Origin: Brachyhypopomus gauderio
Taxonomy: Eukaryota > Chordata > Actinopteri > Gymnotiformes > Hypopomidae
Assembly: GCF_052324685.1 (NCBI RefSeq)
Contig: NC_135220.1
Location: forward strand, 7,139,293 to 7,203,292
DNA length: 64,000 nucleotides
Reading direction: 5' to 3'
This document shows positions 45,992 to 57,859 of the stretch, piece by piece; within the stretch, counting starts at the first letter, position 1; every line of letters begins with the position of its first letter. The notes beneath the pieces are model-generated. The model did no database searches and was not told where the DNA came from. It saw only the letters and a program-made list of their open reading frames with translations. Made by a program: the position numbers and the translations under genes.

Positions 45992-47618
45992 GGCCTAACT
46001 TCTCTTGATCACTGTTCAGACCACCCTCTTGTTTACTGCTCTTGAACATTTTTGTTGTTGTTGTTTTGTAAGCATTTAAGTAGCAGTTGTCGGGATGTTG
46101 CGTTCAGAATCTGCCTGTGTTGAGACCCATAGCATTCACAAAGTTAAATGTAATTGCATGTCTTCTCCTGTTTACTTTTTTCAGTCAAAGTCAAATACTG
46201 TCCTTCTGTAGTGTGACTGTTGTTTTTATAAGCCAGCATTAAGTCAGTACTTTTAATCACATATTCACTTTGTAGCACAGTACAGCCACAGCACAGTCTT
46301 AACACTTTTTACCTGCAGGTCCTTATACAGTTGTCTGCCCTCCAGCGTCTTTAAATGGTCTATCATGACTATGGAGCCACTATTGAAATGTACCATTTTC
46401 CTTTCTTATATTTATTTATGTTTACATACGCCTTTAAGACTAGGACATGGTGCAGCCTTGGGTGCTTTTTCTATATTGCCAGATAACCATTTATCAGTGT
46501 GCAGATATGGCCCTTGGGTTAGACACATGTCCCTGGCTGTAGGATCGATAGATGTGGTCACACTTAGACTCCTGGTATACAATAAGCCATCAAGCCAGAA
46601 TTATAAGACGTGAAAAAAAGTTTGTTTGTATTTTTGGTGTAAATATTTGATTTTGATATTTAATGCGTCATCTGTGGTTTTTGTAACAATTTTGTAATAA
46701 AACTATTGAAGTTCTAAAATATATATACCTATGCGCATAGGATTTTTTTGTTATTTGGTTTAAACTAGAGGTATTCAAATCTGGACCTTGAATCCAAATC
46801 CAGTCCTGGTTTGAAATCATGTGTTGATTAATGATTTGTATAACTGTGCACATTGTCACATCTGGCTCCTGGACATTGGACAACCTGGACTGTGAGGACT
46901 TGAACACCACTGCTTTAAACCATACATATTTTTATACCAAACAAATAAGTTGTTTTCTAAATTCATTAACAGGTTATGAAGCATAGTTTGCCCTTATTTT
47001 TCTTCCATGTTTCAAACTGTTTGTAAACAGCCATGTGGATTTTTTTTCAAGATCATTTGTAACAAATCCTTATAAAAATGGAACAAAATGCCAGCTTGGA
47101 AACATTTTCATTGACTTTGTGATGACCTTCCAGATTTACATGTAAACACTGCTGTCAACCTGGATCCGGTTTATGATGTCAAAGAAATTTGAGTGTGGGT
47201 TGCATAACAGGGAGAGTTCACGTTTGATGTTCTGGCTGCATTTCCATTACATTGTTGAATCGGATTTGCTTGAAGGTTCCATTTGCTTGGTTTCATGATT
47301 TCATGTCACTCACTTCAGGTTGATAATGTGAATATTGCCTTAGTTTGATAAGTTTCTCTTGCTAACCAAGTAAATGGAAGAGAAGGTTTACATGAGAAGG
47401 TGGTGAATTAACCCCTTTACATTCTTGCTCATTATACAACAGGTTTATAAGGTGTCATTCATACTTTCAGGTCTAACACTATTTACTGATGAAGGATGGG
47501 GGGTTATTATTTTTTAAAGATTCAGAATCCAATCCTGGTTTGTACCAACCGCATATTTGAGTTTGTTAAAGTAATGTTTAATTCTGGATAATGGTCATTT
47601 CAAACATTGGCAGTTTTA
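45992..47618. other. Interval between the BEN and CCDC106 modules
   Basis: Apart from the small hAT-like MITE at 46,766-46,912, this looks like unique non-coding sequence. I saw no start codon with a good donor that could serve as a first exon for the downstream CCDC106-like exons. Confidence 0.5.
46766..46912. mobile_element. Small hAT-like MITE
   Basis: The ends TAGAGGTATTCAAATCTGGA and GAGGACTTGAACACCACTG are imperfect inverted repeats of the common fish 'CAGTGGTGTTCAA' type. Flanks GTTTAAAC and CTTTAAAC match at 7 of 8 bases, consistent with an old 8-bp target duplication. Confidence 0.7.
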
Positions 47619-48089
47619 CAGTGAGGAAAACAAGTATTTGAACTCCCTGTGACTTTGCACGTTTTCCCACTTGGAAATCATGGAGGGGTCTGAAAGTTTC
47701 ATCTTAGGTGCATGTTCACTGTGAGAGACGATCGAAAAAATAAATAAAATCCACAAATCCCTTTGGTCTTAGCCAAGGAGTCTTACTGAGCAGTTGGAGT
47801 CTTACTGATTGTGTGGGGTGGACAGGTGTCTTTATGCAGCTAATGACCTCAAACAAGTGCTTCTAATTTAGTATAATAAGTGGAGTGCAGGTGGACTAAC
47901 AGGGTTTTTCAAATACTTATTTGCAGCAGTAACGCAAATAAATAATTAAAAAAACATGTTGTGATTTCTGGATTTTTTTTCTCTCACAGTGAACATGCAC
48001 CCAAGATGAAAATTTCAGACCCCTCCATGATTTCTAAGTGGGAGAACTTGCAAAGTCTCAGGGTGTTCAAATACTTATTTTCCTCACTG
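47619..48089. mobile_element. 471-bp Tc1-type MITE
   Basis: The ends CAGTGAGGAAAACAAGTATT and AATACTTATTTTCCTCACTG are inverted copies, and subterminal sequence also matches (CATGGAGGGGTCTGAAAGTT / TTTCAGACCCCTCCATG). TA lies on both sides. No coding frame. Confidence 0.95.
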
Positions 48090-48216
48090 TATGTACCTTC
48101 TTTAAATATCAAGGTGTAAGCTTCTGTGTTCCTTGTGACGTCGCAAGACTTTACCTGTATTCTGATTTGGCGTCATGGTGCGGTATGTGAGGTAAAGCTG
48201 TGCGGGTTTGTTTCAG

Positions 48217-50350
48217 CAACAGCAGGTCCTGTGGTGTACGAGGTGGAGCGGCTGAAGGCTCTGCTGCAGGCGGAGCGCAGTAAGAGTGTGCTCCTCGGGG
48301 AGACCATCAGCAGTCTGAAGCAGGACAAGGAGCTCCTGCAGCAGGAACTCACCAAGAAGGCTGAGCTCATCTGTGAATTTCTTCAGGACCAGTTGCGGCC
48401 AGGTGAGGCAATGTTAAAGACTGAGAGATTATTAAAAGGAGCCATTAGTGGCTCAAATGCAGCAGAGTGTATAAAGTGAATGCTAGACTCATAACTTCAT
48501 AAGATGAAAGCGAAAATTCTGTTGACCCATAGTTGCAATATATCTTCACTCCCTGCTGGTTCTCCTGCACTGTCTCTGTACAGCAGGCCTTCAGCCTTGC
48601 CTTCAATACCGTTTGGCTCAGACCAGGGAGACATTAACACCCTGTGAACAGTTTGGTTCTTGCTATTAGGAAGTCCCTCCTCCCAGTTTTCACAGATGAC
48701 GTGTAGGACATCACAGTTTTGCTTCCTGCAGGAGGCTTTATTTGAAATTACTATATATACAGTTAGGTCCATATACATATATTTGGAATTTAAGGGTTAG
48801 TGTTCGTTCGCCTTGTTTCTCTTGCATGGAGAGCTCCTTTGACCGCATGTTTTCTTCACAGCAAAATCTTCCAAATGCAAGCACAATACCTTAAATCAAC
48901 TCCAGGCGTTTTATCTGCTTAATTGAGAACAACATAACAAAGAAATTGCCCATTCCTGTCTATAAAATAGCATTGAATCAATTGTCCAATTACTTTTGGT
49001 CACTTTAAAAACAGGGCAGCACATGTTAAGGGTTTACTGAAACTCCTAAACCCCTCATCAATTTTAATGTGGATTTGCTCATATGAAAGGTGAAAGTTTG
49101 GACTTTATGTCCATGCCCATTATATAGCTATAACTTGTATATGTTTCAGTAAACAGGCAAAACATTTGTGTCAGGGTCCAAATATATATGAACCTAACTG
49201 TATATATTAAAGACCCAAAAAGTGTGACTAGATTTACTAATGTGCTGGTTCATCCGGGCTGTCTACAGATGGTACTTGGGCTACGGCCCTTTTCCCTCCA
49301 GACTTGTCAGGTGTTAGTTGTGGTGGGGAGTTGGAAGATGATACTGGAGAGAGTTTGATCATGCTAGGTTGAGTCAGGCTTAACCGCTGCTGTGGGTTTC
49401 TTACAGAAAAGAGACGAGGTCATCCTTCCAGTCAGATGGAGGCAGGGAGCTCTCATCAGCTGATTGCTTCATTCCCTGAAGAAGGGGCTCCCTTTGAGGC
49501 ACCAGCACTCTTTGACTCCTTTGAGGATGTGGAGCTGCACCCACTAGAGCGACAAAGGACCATCAAGATTTCCTCCAAGAGAAGTAGGGATGGGGAGAAC
49601 ACTCGTGTCAGAAGTAAGTTTTGGGCTAAGTGGCCATGGTGGCAGTAATCCTCACTAAAGGAAATCCATAAATCTCATTACATATAGATTTCTTTTCTAG
49701 TCAGCTCCATGCTCATGCAATAGCATGGGTAAAATATGGATATGAACAGAATGCAACAGAAGATCAATGGATGACCAGTTTTTATATTACACTGAAATGA
49801 CACAAATTGTATTTGATTCGAAGGATGTAGAAACACTGCATCTGTTGCACATGCCAATGAATTAACAGAAATTGTCTTTCTAAACTCCACTACTGAGATT
49901 ACATGTGAGAACAACTCAACTGTGAAATGAGAAGCACCGTGAACAGCATGCTGGAACGCTTGAGAATCCTAAATGTACGAAGCATGTTTTAATGAAGCTG
50001 CCTAACTGCCCCCCCCCCCCCCCCCCCCTTTCTTCTTTGTAGTGAAAAATGTCGTGGGGGTGATCGCCCGATACATGACCGCCCTGCAGGAATTCCGTCG
50101 AAGCGTCTCCATGAAAGTCGCCTTTGACCGTGTTGGCGTGGACCGCAACACCATTTCCCGCACGGCGGCCATCGCTGAACTCAGCCTAGCTGCGCCAGAG
50201 GTGTTTCACGCCCTCCCTCCCTGGGACGAGAAAGAGGAGACACTCGCCCACTATGCTGTCCGCTGCCGGCAGGCCATGGACGACAACATTAAGGCCAAGA
50301 TCAAAGCCATGAAGGCAAAAGGGGAGCTTTTACCCATAGTCAGCAAGTGA
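48217..50350 (+). CDS. CCDC106-like coiled-coil protein, 3' coding exons
   Basis: Exons 48217-48402, 49407-49613 and 50043-50350 (stop 50,348) join in phase 1. The first encodes a coiled coil (VYEVERLKALLQAERSKSVL ... SSLKQDKELLQQELTKKAEL). The second is acidic then basic (FDSFEDVELHPLERQRTIKI, SSKRSRDGENTRVR). The third matches the CCDC106 C-terminal domain: VIARYMTALQEFRRSVSMKV, FDRVGVDRNTISRTAAIAEL, MDDNIKAKIKAMKAKGELLP. CCDC106 is a nuclear protein reported to bind p53. The 5' end is missing: the exon at 48,217 needs one base from an upstream exon. Exons ending at 36,154, 44,725 or 45,597 would all supply it in frame, giving for example a 561- or 602-residue KIAA1958-CCDC106 protein. A separate gene with an unseen first exon is the alternative. 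Confidence 0.8.
48760..49200. mobile_element. 441-bp Tc1-type MITE
   Basis: The ends CAGTTAGGTCCATATACATA and ATATATATGAACCTAACTG are inverted copies with some changes, flanked by TA in a TATATA context. It lies in the intron between the coiled-coil exon and the next CCDC106-like exon. Confidence 0.93.
50010..50028. repeat. C homopolymer beside a splice acceptor
   Basis: A run of about 19 C directly precedes TTTCTTCTTTGTAG, the acceptor of the last CCDC106-like exon, so it forms part of the polypyrimidine tract. Confidence 0.9.
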
Positions 50351-50762
50351 AGCTTTGCCAGGGACGCGTCTTTAACATGTCACCTTCGCCAAGGGCCCCG
50401 TCCTGATTTTTCATGCCACTCCAAACCCAACGTCTGTCTTTGTAGGTAGTTGGCAGCCTGTAAACAGTTGAAAAACAGTAAAATCTTGATTTGACACTGA
50501 CCAACTTGCTTGTTTCTCATATGGATTGTCACACTACATCATATGAAATTATCCTTTTGTATGTCTTGTATTAACTTTGACTGCGTGACCAGTATTGATC
50601 TCACTGTAAGGCACTTGTTTCAGTAATTAGGAACGTATTGATCATAATCATAAAAATGCATGTTCACTTGTCACAAACTAAGTCTGTGCTTATTGTCATG
50701 GTCCCTTTTCATATCTAATCTTAGTAGTTTTACATAGTGTATTATATCAAAGTTAAGAGACA
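50351..50762. other. Probable 3'UTR of the CCDC106-like exons
   Basis: Unique sequence after the stop codon. I see no perfect AATAAA close to the stop; the nearest clear one is at about 51,354, after an inserted MITE, so the 3' end is unresolved. Confidence 0.45.
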
Positions 50763-51308
50763 CTACATTGCCAAAAGTATTTGCTCACCTTCCTTGACAC
50801 ACATATGACCTTAAGTGACATACTATTTCTAATCCACAAGGTTTAGGAGTGTGTTTATGGGGATTTTTGACCATTTTTCCAGAAGCGCATTTATGAGGTC
50901 ACATACTGATGTAGTGATTGACTCTGCACAAAGTTAGCGACCTATTAGCACTGTGCTTCAGCATCCACTGTCTCTGCTCTGTCAGTTTACGTGGCCTACC
51001 ACTTCATGGCTGAGTTGCTGTCATTCCCAAATACTTCCATTTTCTTATAATACAGCTAACAGTTGACTGTGGAATATTTAGGAGCGAGGAAATTTCACGA
51101 CTGGATTTGTTGCACCGGTGGCATCCTATCACAGTTGTACGCTGGAATTCACTGAGCTCTTGAGAGCGACCCATTCTTTCACAAATGTTTGTAAAAACAT
51201 CTGCATGCCTAGGTGCTTAATTGTATACACCTGTGGCCATGGAAGTGATTGAAACAGCTGATTCTGATCATTTGGATGGGTGAGCGAATACTTTTGGCAA
51301 TATAGTGT
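50763..51308. mobile_element. Internally deleted Tc1-like element (MITE)
   Basis: The ends CACTACATTGCCAAAAGTAT and ATACTTTTGGCAATATAGTG are inverted copies with TTGCTCACC / GGGTGAGCG next to them. The interior (about 51,050-51,110: TGACTGTGGAATATTTAGGA) is the reverse complement of 32,300-32,340 in the longer element at 32,110-33,636, so this is a deletion derivative of the same family with most of the transposase lost. Confidence 0.92.
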
Positions 51309-52439
51309 AGGCTACATCACGTCACAGCTGGTGGTTTCACTGGAGATAATAACAATAAACAATTTTAAAATGTAATTTTGTTTTTTCCTTGTGCTTTCAG
51401 TATAACTGCATTTATTTTTATTTTGGGGAGAATTGAGTCAGGTTCTGCACAGTTACGTTTGTGGTATTAGTCCACCCTTACATGTGCGTATTTTTTGTTA
51501 TTAAAAACATCTTATTTCTATACAGTGAATGGATGTTGATGGGAAGAATAGAACTGTGTTTTTCTTTGACACCTCAGAATGCTTAAGCATGTTCTTTTCT
51601 GAAAAATGAACATCAGTGCTTTCCATCAGTACTTTTTCTACTATATACTACTACAGCGTACTACATACTACGTATGGACTGATTGGGTCCCAAATCAGTA
51701 TATGACCAATACATTTTCCCATGACGCAAAAGATTCCCGGATGATGTACTACTATCACAAAATATTCCAGTACACGAACAGAGCTATCTTCATGTTGTCA
51801 TCATGTATTTTTATAATACTGAAACCAACTATATGCAGTACGTATGCAATATGTATTTATTTCATTCATCTTGTTTTCAGTTTTTTTAAGTTTTCACAGG
51901 CTCGATGACAATTCAGCAACGTTGAATTTCACTGTTGGACAAGAACGAGTTGATCGCAAAATACTGTAAATATTAATATTGGTTATTTTGTAGGCTACTG
52001 GTATTTAGCCATGTATTTCTAAATGTGTGCTATGCTATTCTTAGCTGTCTAATAATGGTAAGCAGGTGTTTTGTATTAACATTAAACTTCTATTCCATAA
52101 TGAAGGCTATAACTGTAGCTGTTCTGAAAGGATTTTCAGCATTTATACTCCGTCTTCTCTCCTTGTTTCTTTTCAAAACTGATAAACAGTTGAATATTTC
52201 TAGATTTCAACAGAAGCGCTAATCTCAAATAAGCAGAGCATTATAAGTTCGCGTAAGCCTTTAGTATGGTTTGCTTTTGTTGCATACTGGATACTGTACT
52301 GTATACTATGAGGACAAGTATTCAGTATGTGGTACTCCCATTTCAAACAGTGTGAGCTACGTTCTAGCAATGTGTACAATTGTAGTTTCATGGTGCAACT
52401 CACCTGTGAACTTCAGTTCCGTATTACACAAGTGTATCT
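51309..52439. other. Intergenic, with fragments of the 4,636-type MITE
   Basis: Fragments with ACTACTACAGCGTACTACATACTAC and GGTCCCAAATCAGTAT (51,640-51,860) and GCATACTGGATACTGTACTG (52,270-52,340) belong to the MITE family at 4,636. About 52,025-52,215 resembles 37,440-37,570 in reverse (TTCTATTCCATAATGAAGGC...). No gene seen. Confidence 0.55.
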
Positions 52440-54135
52440 TGCCACCACACACAGTGAGAAGGATGGTAAGAGAATGAAAAAGTTCTCCAAAGCTCAAAGT
52501 AAGAGAATTGAATCTAATGGTAGCATCTTGGGATTATGAGGTCTCACAAACAACCATCAGGTGCTATCTACATGCCAACAAGCTGTACATCACTATGCAA
52601 CAAACTATGAACATTGTAATGTTGTAAATAGCATTTGTGTTTAAAAATCATATCAGCATTATTGAAACTTAAAACATTTTCTATCGTGGTATATATTGAT
52701 ATTGAGTTATTATCCAGCCCTAGGTCAGATGAAACCAAGATAGAGCTTTTTGGCAACAAACACTCTTAAGTGGGTCTGGTGTAACACCAAGGATGAGTAT
52801 GCAGAAAAACACCACATGCCCACTGTTAAATATGGGGGAGGATCAGTGATAGTGTAGGCCTGTTTCTTCTCCGAAGGACCTGGGAACCTTTTAAGGATCC
52901 ATGGGATCATGTATCTTTGAAATATCAGGACATTTTGAATCAGAATCTGGTGGCCTCTGCCCAAAAGCTGAAGATGGCTCGTCACTGGGTCTTTCAGCAA
53001 GATAATGCCCCTAAACATGTGACCAAATCTACTCAAATCTACTTTTTCACAAGGCACAAAATCAAGCTTCTCTCATGGCCATCTCAGTCCCCAGACCTCA
53101 ACCCAAAAGAAAACCTGTGGGGTGAGCTGAAGAGGAGAGTGCATAGACACAGCCCCGTCGACAGGGGGGGACAACCGGGTCTGTTGTCCCGGGCCCCAGG
53201 GCCAGGGGGGCCCATCAAAGAGCCCAGCAATTTATTTTTTATTTAAAGTCTATAATTTTTAAATAATCTTGAAATCTTTCATTAATATAAAATAATGTAC
53301 TCAAAATAAGCTCAATGGCTAAAATATATGTTTTTTACCTATCTGCATATTTTCCATTAAGTGCATACACTTAAGTGCATACCCCCGCCTCCCACTGAAA
53401 AATGGATTGATCCAGCGACCGTAACCGGCTGGTACCCGCCCAACAGCGGGAAATACAGTGGTGGATAGTTAAAGTAAATACAGAAGTCTGGAGCGCAGAA
53501 AAGAAAGGAAAAACATTTACCTGACGAATTTTAAAGTTGCATTGTGTTCCAGGTTTGAAAAGTTCTGGAATTTAGGCTAAAGTACTTGAAAATGCTTGAA
53601 ATTGTAACTACTTTGTTTCACAACAAATATCTGTTTGTTGTGAAATAAACCACCATTAAATAATGTGATAAAAAGCGAATTATTTCGAGTATGTTTAAAT
53701 ATTTAACTTAATTAAGTTTAACGTGCTGGAAAATATTGAAATGGACCTTTAAAGTGACGTACAAGTGTTTTAATTCCACCTTGTAAAGGTGTATGCACCC
53801 TGCAAACATGACGAAGTTACAAAATTCGAGAGGTGCACGACCTCGCGAATCGACAGCGCGTGAGGCCCTCGCGCACGGGCGAAGCCACTGCGATTACCTC
53901 ATTTTCGCCTCGCGAATCCTCGCGCCGTTCGCGACGCGTCAAATATAAGCTGTCAGAAACAGCTTTGATGTGTGGCTATATTATATACTATATGACCTAA
54001 CACAAGGATTGTCTGCTACAGAGAAAATTCAAATGACGTGGGTGGGGGGGGCCCATGAAACTTTCTTGTCCCGGGCCCCAGCAAGACTGTCAACGGGCCT
54101 GCATAGACATATACACTATCATCAATACACTATCT
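52440..54135 (+). mobile_element. Degenerate Tc1-like transposon split by a hAT insertion
   Basis: Transposase pieces: about 52,455-52,590 (KRMKKFSKAQSKRIE), then 52,725-53,149 with DETKIELFG-like sequence, WVFQQDNAPKHVTKSTQIYF and LSWPSQSPDLNPKENLWGEL. At 53,150 the sequence is broken by a 952-bp hAT element and resumes after 54,102. Stops and shifts make it inactive. Confidence 0.88.
53150..54101. mobile_element. 952-bp hAT element with 8-bp target duplication
   Basis: The ends CAGCCCCGTCGACAG and CTGTCAACGGGCCTG are inverted copies (two or three mismatches), and CATAGACA lies on both sides (53,142-53,149 and 54,102-54,109). Subterminal GGACAACCGGGTCTGTTGTC / CTTGTCCCGGGCCCC sequence is also palindromic. 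No transposase is present. About 53,540-53,945 is an inverted, diverged copy of sequence inside the hAT element at 25,577-27,240. Confidence 0.93.
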
Positions 54136-54149
54136 CCCCAAGTTTTCAC

Positions 54150-54997
54150 TTGTGACTCCTCTGCTACGCTCTCTTCATTGGGTTCTAGTAGCAGCACGCA
54201 TCAGATATAAAACCTTGATGCCTGACTACCAAGTCAAAAATGGACTAGCCCCTCCCTTCATGATGTCCATGGTAAAAGCCAAATCCATACCATGAGCACT
54301 CCAAAACTCCATGCTCTCCAAGTCTCACGGAAGACAAAATTCAAGACTATTCACTGTCCTGGCTCCAAGATGGTGGAACGATCTTCCATTAGCTGCTTGG
54401 GCTGCAGAGTCTCTTGCTGTCTTCAAATGTAGACTGAAGACTCACCTGTTTGCTGAGTAGTTAAATGAGTAGTAACTCAGCAGTCAGCACTTGCTGTCCT
54501 TGTTCTTAAATTGTATGTCTGTCCGTCTATGGTTAATTGCGCTTCTTGGTAAAAGGTTAACTCCTGTTAAAGTGAGCCTGTTTAATCGAAATACTAGGGA
54601 ATAAGATAAGTCTTTATTGTCTGTCTGAAAACAGAAATTCATCTTTGACATGGCTTTACAGATCACAAATATACACAAAATCACAACAAAAATCCATCTT
54701 ATACAATATACCACTTATAAAGGTTAAAATACTACCTATTTTTGAGTTCAGAATTGTAGTTGCCGAAGGAACAAAAGATCTCCTCTACACGTTCTTCTGA
54801 GCCAGTGGGACTTCATATCTCCTTCCTGAATGAATGACAATGATTCCTGTAGTTTAGTAGTAGTGTGGTTCAAGGGTATCTTGAATTCTGGCCTACCTGT
54901 GCTACTATCTATGATGAATGCTGTGAACAGATGCAAATCACTTTGTAAGTCGCTTTGGATAAGAGCTTCTGCTAAATGCCCTAAATGTAAATGTAAG
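54150..54997 (+). mobile_element. 3' end of an L2/CR1-like LINE
   Basis: Plus-strand coding remnants read PDYQVKNGLAPPFM, VLAPRWWNDLPLAAWAAESL and FKCRLKTHLFAE at about 54,220-54,460, the usual C-terminus of L2-type ORF2. The element ends with AGTCGCTTTGGATAAGAGCT and TCTGCTAAATGCC, the L2-type tail, then AAATGTAAATGTAA. Confidence 0.85.
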
Positions 54998-55669
54998 GCA
55001 AACCCATCCTCTTAGATCTGCGCATCATGTCTGCTCCAGAGAGCAGCAGCAGGTGTCTGACTAGAGACCATGTGACCAGACACCATGTGACCATGTGTCT
55101 ACGTGTCCGCATTAGTGCATGTGAGCCGAGATACCCAGGGTTGTCCAGCATCTCCATGGGCAACAGAAACCTATCCGTTCTTCTCAGCCAGAGAGCTGGA
55201 GCCTCTGTGCTCTCTGGATGGCTACGGCAGAGAGGATTCAGATTTCATTCCCAGTGACAGGATGAAACACTCTAAACCATTTCCAACAATCCATAACCTG
55301 GAAGCTGATCCTGGCAGTTCTGACATCTTAAACGATCACGAGTATAATGTTATCATAACAATTATTACAAATATTTATGATTAAATACAAAAATGTCTCC
55401 TAGTGTATTCACATATTAGCAAACTGCTATCCCTTACCTGACTGCAATTCTATTACTTATTTTCCTCCTAAAGAAAAATAATTATTCCTTGTTTACTGCT
55501 CACTGCAATGCTGCCACCTGTAGGATAGTGGTGGGAAAATATTTCCAGCAACATACAGTGAAAAAATGTCATCTTAAATGTTCAAACAATGTTTTGGTGT
55601 CAAAGTAGTAGGAAACACTAGTAGGAAATTCCAGTGTTGCTGCCAAATGTCTCCATATAGACACACACA
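54998..55669. other. No gene recognised
   Basis: A frame at about 55,145-55,260 looks somewhat coding-like (ARELEPLCSLDGYGREDSDF) and lies after a possible acceptor (GGTTGTCCAG), but I recognise no family and see no good donor. The rest is AT-rich non-coding sequence. Confidence 0.35.
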
Positions 55670-55729
55670 TTAAAGAAACCACAAAATAAAAGGAAGAAAC
55701 CATGAAGGCTTAGTGTTAAAGGTCTGAGT

Positions 55730-55945
55730 TGGGGATGAGGTCTGAGTGGTGGTGTTGGGGACAAACGTCTGAGTGGTGGTGTTGGGGGAGATGTATGAGG
55801 GGTGTTGTTGGTGGGAGATACCTGAGTGATGGTATTGGAGATGAGGACTGATAGGTAGTGTTTTGGGAAGGGGTCTGAGTGGTGGTGTTGGGGGGAGAGG
55901 TATGAATGATGGTGTTGGGGGGAGATGTATGAATGGTGGTGTTAG
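55730..55945. repeat. Degenerate ~30-bp minisatellite
   Basis: Imperfect copies of GTCTGAGTGGTGGTGTTGGG with GA-rich spacers (GGAGATGTATGA). Confidence 0.85.
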
Positions 55946-56094
55946 ATTTCCATTTCTATCTCTCTCAATCTTAATTTGGAAATAACTGAAGCAAACCAAA
56001 CATCATTAAGGCCACACCTCAGAAACGTCTCCTTGGCTTGTTTTGCTGTGTGAGAAAAAGAAACACATTCGTTTTATGTCTGAAATGCCAAAAC

Positions 56095-56155
56095 ATTACT
56101 CATATCCATACAAACATTACTCATATCCATACAAACACTACTCATATCCATACTG
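56095..56155. repeat. Three-copy 21-bp tandem repeat
   Basis: ACTCATATCCATACAAACAT repeated three times with one-base changes. Confidence 0.85.
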
Positions 56156-56217
56156 CTTCCATGGAGTGTGAAGCAAATGGCAGCAAGCAGCAACTACAGC
56201 AACACAGGTGGGACAAC

Positions 56218-57618
56218 CTCTCCACAGCGGGTACGGAGCTCAGCTTGGGGTCGTCCTTCAGCAGGTCATGACTGCTTTTACTTCTTCCTTTCATGGTCTG
56301 CAAACAGAAAAATTTGAGCACTGTTCAGCTGTCGCCCAGAGCTTCAGGCATCACTCCAAACAAAATTATTTGACAGAAGACCAGCAAAGGTCAAAGGTCT
56401 CTGACTATGTAGTTACTATATAGCACTATATCTGGGCTATATTCAAAATAGATTTCAAATATGCTTTTGTAGTGAATCACAGATAAACATGTTTCAAGCT
56501 GGCTTGATATGCACGATATGTTCTGGTTTCAAGCACGCTTGATATATGGGCATTTCTGAAGTATAAAAGACTACCTGGCTAACTTGACCGATTACTTCCT
56601 CTTCCACTTCTGCCTCCTCACCAAACGATAGCAGGCTAAAATTCCTGAAAATAAAGTGTCTTTAGAAGAGTCCTGTGACAAGTATCAGCAAATAACACAG
56701 TGCCAGGGTCAGCAGACAGTGTCGGGTTAAGGTTAGGAACAGCAGACACAGTGTCGGGGTTAGGAACAGCCAGAGGCGGTCTTTGCATAGAGGCGTGGCT
56801 AGGCTACTGCCTTGGGCCCCTCCCACTGCAACCCACTGTAGGGGCCCCCTGATTAGCTGACTTATTTCTCGCATATTAATGTTGATGGGCCCCCTAGCAA
56901 AATTCGCCTTGAGCCCCCAAATTGCTAAGTCCGCCACTGGGAACAGCAGACACAGTGTCGGGGTTAGGAACAGTTTCAAAAGTTTTTAAGATTGAAGTTT
57001 TTGGGATTTAAGAAGAGCAGGTTTTTCAAACCACTCCTGTCTGGGATACAGTGCGCCCTGAGACACGCCCCTCCTTACTTTGTTGCTCTGGATTGAGACT
57101 TCTTTCCCTCCTCTTTGACTTTGTCTTTTCTCACTTTTATTTCACGCGGAACGATGTCATCGAAAGGAGAATGTAGCACCTGTTGGGGGAGAAGTTGGGA
57201 AGTTTGCTGTGGCAGGATACCAAAGTAAAAGCTGCTAAAGGCCCGGTAATCTCTGTGAAGAGCCGGCGGTACCTCACAGTCCACCTCCGATAACCTCAGC
57301 ATGTTATACACCGTGTCGCCCATGACCTGAAACCAACAACCAGCTAAATCTCATCTTTTCCACATGTTTTCCAAAGGTCACCTTAACATACCAGATTAAC
57401 TGATGCATTTATCAGTTAATTTTTATCAGAGTAAAATGGTTGATGTAACCTAATTCTACACAGCTGAAGGTAGACTCTATATACAACAAACCTTCCCAAA
57501 AATGGTGTGATTATTGTTCAGTTCATCAGCCCGACCCAGAGTGAAGAAAAACTGGCTCCCATTATCATGTGGTCCAGAGTTTACCATGGCAACCAGACCT
57601 CTTCTGTTGAAGTGTAAT
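56218..57618 (-). pseudogene. cwc27: cwc27 fragment: five exons, no start or end
   Basis: CWC27 is a cyclophilin-type protein of the activated spliceosome. Minus-strand exons: about 57618-57492 ([20 protein letters not shown] ... [18 protein letters not shown]), 57326-57273 (MGDTVYNMLRLSEVDCE), 57179-57079 (HSPFDDIVPREIK), 56644-56575 (NFSLLSFGEEAEVEEEV), 56297-56218 (MKGRSKSSHDLLKDDPKLSS). All junctions have GT and AG and compatible phases. Compared with human CWC27 from memory, about 15 residues between SEVD and CE are absent. The sequence before the first exon (GATGAGTTTAAATTCCAG) looks like DEFHS coding sequence with one extra base. I found neither the N-terminal cyclophilin exons nor the C-terminal exons. 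It is most likely a duplicated genomic fragment; a divergent functional part of a longer gene is less likely. Confidence 0.75.
56771..56939. mobile_element. 169-bp hAT MITE in a minisatellite
   Basis: The ends CAGAGGCGGTCTTTGCA and TGCTAAGTCCGCCACTG are inverted copies, and GGAACAGC lies on both sides (56,763-56,770 and 56,940-56,947). It splits a short tandem repeat of GGAACAGCAGACACAGTGTC (about 56,690-56,970). It lies between cwc27-like exons. Confidence 0.93.
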
Positions 57619-57859
57619 CTGGAATTTAAACTCATCTTATGCAGACAGAACAAAGACAAACAAATAAATACACATCAAACCTACTGAGCAAAACATGCAC
57701 AAATACCTTCAAATACAACAAGAACGGAAAAGTGTTGTACAGCTGTACAAAGGCTGTACAGCCACTCCAACCATACAGTGAAACAAAATACACCAGTACC
57801 ACATGTACTCTCAGGTACCACATGTACCACATGTATAGTGAATAACTAACAACATCACA

